Of a DNA stretch of 42,413 bases, positions 8,390 to 14,286 are shown in pieces. The stretch is taken from the IMG/VR virus record IMGVR_UViG_3300046009_004738, positions 1 to 42,413 of that record, one strand, 5' to 3'. Below the pieces are notes generated by a model. The model did no database searches. It had not been told where the DNA came from and saw nothing but the letters and a program-made list of their open reading frames with translations. How positions within the stretch are numbered: position 1 is the first letter of the stretch; every line of letters begins with the position of its first letter. This DNA comes from a virus. Both the position numbers and the translations under genes were made by a program.

Positions 8390-8923
8390 TTATTTTCCGT
8401 ATACTAATGATAGTGCTTTTGCTACTTTATCTAGACTGTCTTCATCTGCTTGATATTTGATACCTATTCCACCACGACTACGCCATGCTACGATATTAGT
8501 ACCTCGATCATCTATTAGGATGTTAGGACTACCATCTGCATTAACAGCGTGTTGTTCTTTTTGACTGGTAATGATGATTTCTGCCGGTTGCGGACGTAGA
8601 TGATTTTTAATCCAGATACGTTTATGTTGTTCACTATTCTTGAAATCACCACGTAAAGGACTAGAGCAGATTCCATATGTTTTTACGTATTTTAGTACCA
8701 GTTTGACTAGATTATCTGCGGTAGGAAATTTAGGTAATTTGCTGAAGAAATCAGTGCCTACCATCTTGTTTAGTGTAGGATCCGCACTAGCTGGCGGAAT
8801 ATCTCTGTAGTTTTTTACACCTGCTAGTTTTGCATACTCTGCAAAAAAGTCTGCGAGAACACCATCCATATCTAGATAGATTTTAGTGTTCTCTGTGGCT
8901 CTGATTAGTTCTTGTGCTCGCAT
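8390..8923 (-). CDS. HAD-superfamily phosphatase with capsid-targeting-like leader
   Basis: Residues 15-25 (IYLDMDGVLAD) form HAD motif I with nucleophile D18 and acid D20. PNILIDDRGTNIVAW near residues 134-148 supplies the C-terminal acidic motif. The length (177) and DMDGVLADF pattern fit small 5'(3')-deoxyribonucleotidase-like HAD enzymes, which dephosphorylate nucleotides. The first residues, MRAQELIRATENT, are an extension ahead of the catalytic core that matches the shared leader of this cluster. A late-type ATAAATA box ends 6 nt upstream of the ATG, as at the amidoligase-like gene. Enzyme class is fairly sure; substrate is inferred. Confidence 0.75.
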   Translation of the reverse strand: MRAQELIRATENTKIYLDMDGVLADFFAEYAKLAGVKNYRDIPPASADPTLNKMVGTDFFSKLPKFPTADNLVKLVLKYVKTYGICSSPLRGDFKNSEQHKRIWIKNHLRPQPAEIIITSQKEQHAVNADGSPNILIDDRGTNIVAWRSRGGIGIKYQADEDSLDKVAKALSLVYGK

Positions 8924-8929
8924 ATCTAG

Positions 8930-8936
8930 TATTTAT
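8930..8936 (-). promoter_or_regulatory. Late-promoter-like ATAAATA box, 6 nt before ATG
   Basis: The minus strand reads GATAAATACTAGATATG ahead of the HAD gene. The box core and the 6-nt gap to the ATG match the site at 2023-2029, predicting a very short or absent leader. Confidence 0.55.
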
Positions 8937-8957
8937 CGCAAATACTATTATATGCTA

Positions 8958-9329
8958 CTATGCTTGACGGGTCAAATAATTAGTACGTATGCGCTTAGGC
9001 ATAAATGCGTCTTTAACTGAACCAATAACTATGTCATTGTCAAATTCTTTGCATGAAAATACGTCTAGATATAGATCGCCTGTTGAATCTATAAAGTGAG
9101 CTACAATGCTAGATGTTACTATAACCTGTATAGCTGTGAAGCCTGCTTTATCAGGAAACTCTGCCGCGGTATATTCGATATATGGTTCACCGATTGGCTC
9201 CATATCAATGCGTTTAACTAGATGTTTTAAGAAGTTATAGACATTATCTCTGCTTTGTATGCTAGGGACGTGGCAAGCTGAGCAGTCAAGTATTAAGTGA
9301 TATCCCCAAAATTGATTAGTATTTTCCAT
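8958..9329 (-). CDS. speD: S-adenosylmethionine decarboxylase-type (SpeD) proenzyme
   Basis: The 123-residue product begins with GYHLILDCSACH and follows the prokaryotic SpeD pattern. S73, H78 and C93 have the spacing (5 and 15) of the self-cleaving Ser, processing His and catalytic Cys of class 1B enzymes (S63/H68/C83 in Thermotoga). The residue before the cleavage Ser is Thr rather than the usual Glu. SpeD cleaves itself to make a pyruvoyl group and decarboxylates AdoMet for spermidine synthesis. Some SpeD homologues instead act on arginine or ornithine, so the substrate here is open. Its start lies 1 nt after the nuclease gene's stop; the AATAATATG junction has little room for an independent promoter. 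Confidence 0.8.
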   Translation of the reverse strand: MENTNQFWGYHLILDCSACHVPSIQSRDNVYNFLKHLVKRIDMEPIGEPYIEYTAAEFPDKAGFTAIQVIVTSSIVAHFIDSTGDLYLDVFSCKEFDNDIVIGSVKDAFMPKRIRTNYLTRQA

Positions 9330-9330
9330 A

Positions 9331-10044
9331 TTATTTAGGTAGTTGAAATTTAAATCCAGTCGCTTGTTCTACTGCTAGTACTGTAGTCTGATACTTAGGT
9401 AAATCTGCTACTGGTAGTGCTGAGTTTGGCATTAAGTATGCCATAACTCGCTTGCTATTTTTTTCGATGATGATCTTGTATAAGCGTGTAGGAATACCTA
9501 GACCATTACCCGTTTTAGCATGGCCTGTGTCATATATACCACCTGAGATAATATAAAAATCAGTGCCAGGAGCCATGGCCCATTGGCGTTCCTGCATTTC
9601 TAGTTGTTTCCAAATACCACGATTGTTATTGGCAACCTGCGGAACCATATTGCTTAAGAAGAAACTCTCACTCATGATTTCAGGATTAATAGTATTGTTC
9701 TTAGCTGGACTCATGTGTCCACGATCATGTGTACGGCCCACAGTAGCATAGTCTGCTAGAGTAGCTGAGCAAGCTGGAGTAACTTGTGGGTCTGGACGGA
9801 AATCATCTTTACGTGTTGCTGGACCGGTCATTGTGGCCACGGTCAAATGTTCGAATACTGCGATTGGTGCCTTGACAGCACAGCTATGGATAACAGCGTA
9901 ATTTTTATGGCAGATTTCTTGATCGCCTGGTTTAGCGGCATAGGTAGCTGCACCTGCGGCTGTAAATTGACTGCATGTTTGATTGATACCTGCATAAGCC
10001 GTTGCGCTTAAAAATAGGCTTAATGCCAATACTAATTTCTTCAT
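9331..10044 (-). CDS. Secreted DNA/RNA non-specific endonuclease
   Basis: The 237-residue protein has a signal peptide (MKKLVLALSLFLSATAYA, likely cleaved after A18) and the DRGH motif at 107-110 (H110 the general base), followed by MSPAKNN. SNMVPQVANNNRGIW downstream supplies the metal-binding Asn region. This is the beta-beta-alpha-metal NUC family, which degrades DNA and RNA. Five cysteines near the N-terminal half suggest disulfides and periplasmic or extracellular action. It may break down host or competitor DNA, or act during lysis. A perfect TATAAATA late box lies 28 nt upstream, and AAGGA precedes the ATG. Confidence 0.88.
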   Translation of the reverse strand: MKKLVLALSLFLSATAYAGINQTCSQFTAAGAATYAAKPGDQEICHKNYAVIHSCAVKAPIAVFEHLTVATMTGPATRKDDFRPDPQVTPACSATLADYATVGRTHDRGHMSPAKNNTINPEIMSESFFLSNMVPQVANNNRGIWKQLEMQERQWAMAPGTDFYIISGGIYDTGHAKTGNGLGIPTRLYKIIIEKNSKRVMAYLMPNSALPVADLPKYQTTVLAVEQATGFKFQLPK

Positions 10045-10071
10045 TGTAAATCCTTAATTATAGTTGTATAT

Positions 10072-10079
10072 TATTTATA
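10072..10079 (-). promoter_or_regulatory. Late promoter, perfect TATAAATA
   Basis: The minus strand reads AGTATAAATAATATAC, identical to the T4 late promoter octamer, 28 nt ahead of the nuclease ATG. It overlaps the stop codon of the upstream oxygenase-like gene, so the nuclease can be transcribed independently of the lipid genes. Confidence 0.7.
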
Positions 10080-10695
10080 CTATGGGCATCCAAGTATTGA
10101 GTAAAAATGGACTACCTTGTATGTATTTCATAGGTACCATATCCATGCTGACGGTAATCCTGGGCTCGTCTAAAGTCCAAGGTTCTACCATATGTGTATC
10201 ACCTATGTCTTCATATAAAGTTATGGTATTATTGCGATTCGTTATTTCGTAAACATGTCCATCTGGAAACTTGTAGACGGTATTGCTGGGTTCTGCATTG
10301 ATGTAAGCACTACAAACATAGGTCTGTGTAAGCCCGCTTAGAGCACCCCAATGATTATGCCAAGGTACACTATCACCCTTTTTTAGATAGTTTAACCAAG
10401 CGTGTATGTAATAGGGTTGATTATACTCACAGACTTCTTTAAAGAACATACATACTTCTCTATATAATTCATTAATGCCATCGTAGGGAAATGTAAACAC
10501 ATTGTAGTAATCGTGTAGACGACTGCTCATGGGGGCCGCATCTAACTGTTCTTTAAGTGTTGATTGATATGCTGTATCGCCGGGAACTTCTAGATGGCCT
10601 AGTTGCCGGCAGACTTTGTTATTGATCCTGCGAGCATCACGCTTTAGACGTTCTAAATCTAGTTGGGTTTCTTTGACTTGGATAGGATTCTGCAT
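10075..10695 (-). CDS. 2-oxoglutarate/Fe(II) oxygenase-like protein
   Basis: In this 206-residue protein VPWHNHWGALSG (around residue 115) gives the first metal-binding His cluster, and DTHMVEPWTLDEPRITVSMDM (residues about 166-186) gives the distal His and the Arg that binds 2-oxoglutarate in this superfamily. The layout resembles phage 2OG-Fe(II) oxygenases of the putative prolyl/lysyl-hydroxylase type. Its ATG (10695) lies inside the end of the upstream desaturase gene (37-nt overlap), so it is translationally coupled to the lipid genes. It could hydroxylate a lipid, protein or base; nothing decides which. Confidence 0.6.
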   Translation of the reverse strand: MQNPIQVKETQLDLERLKRDARRINNKVCRQLGHLEVPGDTAYQSTLKEQLDAAPMSSRLHDYYNVFTFPYDGINELYREVCMFFKEVCEYNQPYYIHAWLNYLKKGDSVPWHNHWGALSGLTQTYVCSAYINAEPSNTVYKFPDGHVYEITNRNNTITLYEDIGDTHMVEPWTLDEPRITVSMDMVPMKYIQGSPFLLNTWMPIV

Positions 10696-11408
10696 ATTTG
10701 ATAGGTCCAGTCTCGGCCCTGGCCTAGACTATGATCGACTAAACTAGGATCATCGTGATGATTTTTGTGCCAGGTTTCGCCAAAACCAAACCACATGTAT
10801 GAGCGTGTGTTACTAGGACCCGCATCGTCATGTTGTAATAATAATACAAATGCTACTGCCCATAGAGTCAAGCTAGCTGGTAATAACCAACAGAATAATA
10901 AGACATTCCACCCACCTAAGATGTACATTAATCCAGCACAACCAAACACCCATAACCAATAGTAGTCATGTAAGAGTTTATAGCGAGCTGTTAATTTTAA
11001 TAAATTGCGTGTGAATATCATATCACAGGGCCATAGGTGTTTGTGATACCAAAATAACACTGACTTCCAGCCACGTTGACGACCATGCGGATCTAATTCA
11101 GTGTCATTATGTTTGTGATGGACATTGTGTATGTTTACATAACTCAGTGGACTACCTAAGCAGGCCATAAACGCACACCAGGCTACAAAATATTCTACAG
11201 GCTTAGACATTTCAAAGTATCTGTGGCTGTAGTAACGATGCATGCCAATATTATTGCCAATACATAGATATAGGAAATAAAATACAAAAGACAATACCCA
11301 CCATGTCCATTCTGCACCCCACGCAAGATAAACATACACAGGTAGCATGACCTGCATGAGTGTCATCCATACGTAGTTAGGTTGTAGGATCCACTTATTC
11401 TTTGACAT
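10659..11408 (-). CDS. Membrane fatty-acid desaturase (first of tandem pair)
   Basis: Starting at the ATG at 11408 (MSKNKWILQPN, AAGGA upstream), the product has three His boxes: HRYYSH, HNVHH and, near the C-terminus, WHKNHH. This is the eight-His di-iron signature of integral-membrane acyl desaturases (delta-9 type). Hydrophobic segments near residues 15-55, 125-150 and 160-185 give the usual membrane hairpins. Such enzymes introduce a cis double bond into fatty acyl chains using O2. The start overlaps the end of the second desaturase by 14 nt. The longer frame to 11462 is less likely because it overlaps more and lacks a good ribosome site. Confidence 0.88.
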   Translation of the reverse strand: MSKNKWILQPNYVWMTLMQVMLPVYVYLAWGAEWTWWVLSFVFYFLYLCIGNNIGMHRYYSHRYFEMSKPVEYFVAWCAFMACLGSPLSYVNIHNVHHKHNDTELDPHGRQRGWKSVLFWYHKHLWPCDMIFTRNLLKLTARYKLLHDYYWLWVFGCAGLMYILGGWNVLLFCWLLPASLTLWAVAFVLLLQHDDAGPSNTRSYMWFGFGETWHKNHHDDPSLVDHSLGQGRDWTYQICRILSKSKKPN

Positions 11409-12201
11409 CTGTAGGTTGTCCTTGCCAATTGAACTTAGGTCTAAATATCTTGCTGAATTCATGAGTCCAGTCTATTTCCCCAGGACGCACAGCAGTATTA
11501 GGAGCCATAGGCCAATCATGATGATTTAAGTGTAGGCCTTCATAGACCCAATCCCATCGATGCAATGGACTATTGTTCGGAGTCCTGTGCCAATGTTGAC
11601 GCCATACCGCCCAACCAATACCCCAACAGGCGATACCAGCTGGTATCAACCATAGGAATAAGAATACATAAGGATCTATCAGATAAAGTATCGCAGCATT
11701 TAATACTACAAATGGCACATAGAATCTATGCAACCATCCCCACTTACGACTAAGTCCTACGATGTGTTTACTAACGATAGGTGTCTTAGCAGGATCTACT
11801 TCACGTTGGAACCAAATAAAGATTGAACGTTTGCCGTTGGTAGGACCATGGGGATCGATCCCAGGAACATCACTATATTTGTGATGGACAACATGGGTCA
11901 TGGCATAGCTCAATGGTTCACCTAGTCCGATCATGCTACCTGTCCATAGGAATACCCATTCAACAGGGCGACTGACTGAGAAGTGCCCGTGTGTAAAATA
12001 CCGGTGTAGGGCGATATTGTTGCCAATCATTGAGTAGACGATTAGATAAAAGAATACCGTGCCGGCCCACCAATACCAAGCTACATCTAAATAGATGCCA
12101 TAGGCAATGGCAAAAAATACAGTGACCTGCATCAGGCTAGCAAACCAACGACTAGGGCGTAGTTGTCTAGCCATCCATTCTAGCGAGAACCATGCTGGCA
12201 T
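11395..12201 (-). CDS. Membrane fatty-acid desaturase (second of tandem pair)
   Basis: The ATG at 12201 (MPAWFSLEWMARQL) is preceded by GGAGGAAGAA, a strong ribosome site, so it is preferred over the TTG at 12219. The three His boxes are HRYFTH, HVVHH and LHLNHH. Membrane segments flank them as in delta-9 acyl desaturases. It is paralogous to the next gene downstream (similar box order and the phrase SYxxxHxVHHKxxD), pointing to duplication within the phage lineage or acquisition as a pair. The start lies 35 nt inside the ketoacyl synthase gene, so both are probably made together. Confidence 0.88.
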   Translation of the reverse strand: MPAWFSLEWMARQLRPSRWFASLMQVTVFFAIAYGIYLDVAWYWWAGTVFFYLIVYSMIGNNIALHRYFTHGHFSVSRPVEWVFLWTGSMIGLGEPLSYAMTHVVHHKYSDVPGIDPHGPTNGKRSIFIWFQREVDPAKTPIVSKHIVGLSRKWGWLHRFYVPFVVLNAAILYLIDPYVFLFLWLIPAGIACWGIGWAVWRQHWHRTPNNSPLHRWDWVYEGLHLNHHDWPMAPNTAVRPGEIDWTHEFSKIFRPKFNWQGQPTDVKE

Positions 12202-13405
12202 TTCTTCCTCCAAATCCAAAACTATTCTTTATAGCGTATTTAACATCTAATTTAACAGATTCTGTGGGTAGTATCATACCTGTGCCTAATGGATCTACTA
12301 GATTAGCATTACCTGGTTGTTGTCCAGACTGCATGCCCTGTAAAGTATAGATAGTTTCAACTATACCAGCAGTGCTCATGCTGTGCCCAATCTGTCCTTT
12401 GTTGCTGACCATAGTCCTACCCGGTGTGAGATTAGCCATAGCATTAAATTCTATTTCATCACCTACAGGTGTGCTGGTAGCATGGGCATTAACAAAGTCT
12501 ATATCTGTAGCAGTAATACCTGCTTTATCTAATGCAGCTTGCACACAGGTTCTAGCACCAATACCTGTAGGATCTGGGCTTGTATCACTGTCAAATAATG
12601 TATATAAGTTAGTGCTGAGAATGGCACCATAGATTTTAGCACCACGTGCTCTGGCTTTACTTAATGGTTCGATAATCATTGTTGCTGCACCTTCGCCCAT
12701 AACAAATCCCTTTCGATTAACATCAAATGGACGATTATCTTCTGGATTGTCGCTAGGACATAGCGCACCAAGGCTTTGAAACCAAAAAATATTAATAGGT
12801 TCGCATAGGTGATCGGCACCACCAACTACCATAGCATCTAATTCTGGGTCTGCTTTGAGACTGGCGATAGCGTAGTCAATACTGGTAATACCTGTAGTGC
12901 AGGCACTGTCCATGGCGGTGTTGGTTCCCGCAAACCCATATATAGCCGCTACTTGTGCGGCAGGAAAATCTAATCCGATATTTAAGACCTTGCGTGGAGG
13001 ATATTTGGTACGACCTTTATCTATAGCATTAAACAGATCTAATCTCAGACTTGTTCCACTACCGAACGTAGTTATGATAACGCCTGTGCGAGTAGAAGTT
13101 AATCCACTGTCACGGACAGCTTCATCTACTGACATCAAACAGGCACGAGTGTTGGGATCCCAATGACGCCATCCATAGTCAAAATGTTCTGGATGTGGGT
13201 CATCTTCTGTGAGTTTAGTTGAGGGTGCGGCGATACGTGTTTTAGCTACGCTGGCATGAGTAGCAGGATATTGTTCTGCATCATCTACAGGCCAACTTAT
13301 CTGACGGACTGCACTTTTGCCTGCTAGCAGATTAGTCCAGCTTTCCTCTGCTGATCGACCAAGGCTATTATAGATGCCTATACCTGTAACTACGTATTGT
13401 TCCAC
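12167..13405 (-). CDS. fabF: Beta-ketoacyl-ACP synthase II-like enzyme
   Basis: The 412-residue length is standard for FabF/KAS II. The catalytic triad is intact: C169 in TAMDSACTTG, H308 in VNAHATSTPVGD and H341 in SNKGQIGHSMSTAG. Other family marks include RPFDVNRKGFVMGEGA near 225-240 and NSFGFGGRN close to the end. The enzyme condenses acyl-ACP with malonyl-ACP. The start codon is GTG at 13405 with AGGAC about 6 nt before. No acyl carrier protein gene is visible, so host ACP would be used. Placed ahead of two desaturases, it suggests control of chain length and unsaturation in host membrane lipid. A polyketide-type synthase is an alternative. Confidence 0.9.
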   Translation of the reverse strand: MEQYVVTGIGIYNSLGRSAEESWTNLLAGKSAVRQISWPVDDAEQYPATHASVAKTRIAAPSTKLTEDDPHPEHFDYGWRHWDPNTRACLMSVDEAVRDSGLTSTRTGVIITTFGSGTSLRLDLFNAIDKGRTKYPPRKVLNIGLDFPAAQVAAIYGFAGTNTAMDSACTTGITSIDYAIASLKADPELDAMVVGGADHLCEPINIFWFQSLGALCPSDNPEDNRPFDVNRKGFVMGEGAATMIIEPLSKARARGAKIYGAILSTNLYTLFDSDTSPDPTGIGARTCVQAALDKAGITATDIDFVNAHATSTPVGDEIEFNAMANLTPGRTMVSNKGQIGHSMSTAGIVETIYTLQGMQSGQQPGNANLVDPLGTGMILPTESVKLDVKYAIKNSFGFGGRNASMVLARMDG

Positions 13406-13431
13406 TTGATGTCCTAAATAATATGCTACTA

Positions 13432-13944
13432 TTACTTATCAGACACTAGTGCGCAGACTGAGTTTTCTGGCAGATTAAGTTCTGCTGTTTTACCTGGAAA
13501 TATTTTTGCATGTTGTAGACTGGCAAGTGTTTTATCATTGGCAGTAATTGGTCCAGTTATACAAACAACTGTGACTCTTTTATCTGTAGCTGTGACTGTT
13601 TTAGTTGTGGGTCCTTTGACTATTTCTACATCTAATATCCTGGTATCAGGAATAGGATTAAACATGATCATGTTTAAACTATGTTCTTTTGTCATTGTAG
13701 TATGATACATGCCTTTGGTATCACTTAAATCTAATAATTCACCTACACGTTTAGTATCATCAGATCTAAATATTTCCCCATTTTCAGTAAGGCGAACTTC
13801 ACCATAACCTTCTCCATCTACGACGTAGACAAATTGATGATAGTGACCATCTCCGTTATTGAAATAAGTATTCTTTTCGTTGGGACTCCAATAAGCCATG
13901 CAGTAGATAAATCCACCAGCATTAACAGCATTATTTAGGATCAT
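13432..13944 (-). CDS. Cupin-like protein
   Basis: The 170-residue product has a beta-rich pattern, with GDGHYHQFVYVVDGEGYGEV near residues 32-51 resembling the metal-binding His motif of a cupin barrel, and a later strand-rich half that could be a second barrel. There is no exact second cupin motif, so metal binding is uncertain. Its ATG overlaps the stop of the upstream gene by 4 nt, and it ends 26 nt before the GTG of fabF. It may be co-transcribed with the lipid genes or with the fibre genes. Confidence 0.5.
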   Translation of the reverse strand: MILNNAVNAGGFIYCMAYWSPNEKNTYFNNGDGHYHQFVYVVDGEGYGEVRLTENGEIFRSDDTKRVGELLDLSDTKGMYHTTMTKEHSLNMIMFNPIPDTRILDVEIVKGPTTKTVTATDKRVTVVCITGPITANDKTLASLQHAKIFPGKTAELNLPENSVCALVSDK

Positions 13945-14276
13945 AGAGTTACTTCCGGATTTGCTAATGCTTCAACTGGAGGAGCCGCTGGTGCAGGTAA
14001 TTCAAAAGCATCAACCGTGGTTTCATGCCCGCTCCAAGTTGAGATATCAACTGGAATTGGTGGGTTTTCTGCTTGATCACGTTGCCATACGTATAAACTT
14101 ATCTGAGGTCTAATCGCTTCGATGAATTCCTCAAGATTCTTGACATTATAGTTAGTAATCTGGAACGCCACACCCGGATATTCATCGATATTTTTCTTGC
14201 TGTTTTCGCTGGCGTATTTTACTACTACGCTCTGTGTTGCTTGATCTATTTCTACGATCTTGATATTGATACTCAT
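13941..14276 (-). CDS. Small tail-region protein, function unknown
   Basis: This is a 111-residue product with an alternating hydrophobic N-terminal half, AIRPQISLYVWQRDQAENP in the middle, and a Pro/Ala-rich C-terminus ending in EVTL. It starts 10 nt after the glycine-rich adhesin gene, with GGAGA before the ATG, and overlaps the cupin gene. Small genes behind phage fibre genes often encode fibre-assembly chaperones or baseplate attachment proteins, but no motif proves that here. Confidence 0.65.
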   Translation of the reverse strand: MSINIKIVEIDQATQSVVVKYASENSKKNIDEYPGVAFQITNYNVKNLEEFIEAIRPQISLYVWQRDQAENPPIPVDISTWSGHETTVDAFELPAPAAPPVEALANPEVTL

Positions 14277-14286
14277 TGAAAATCTC

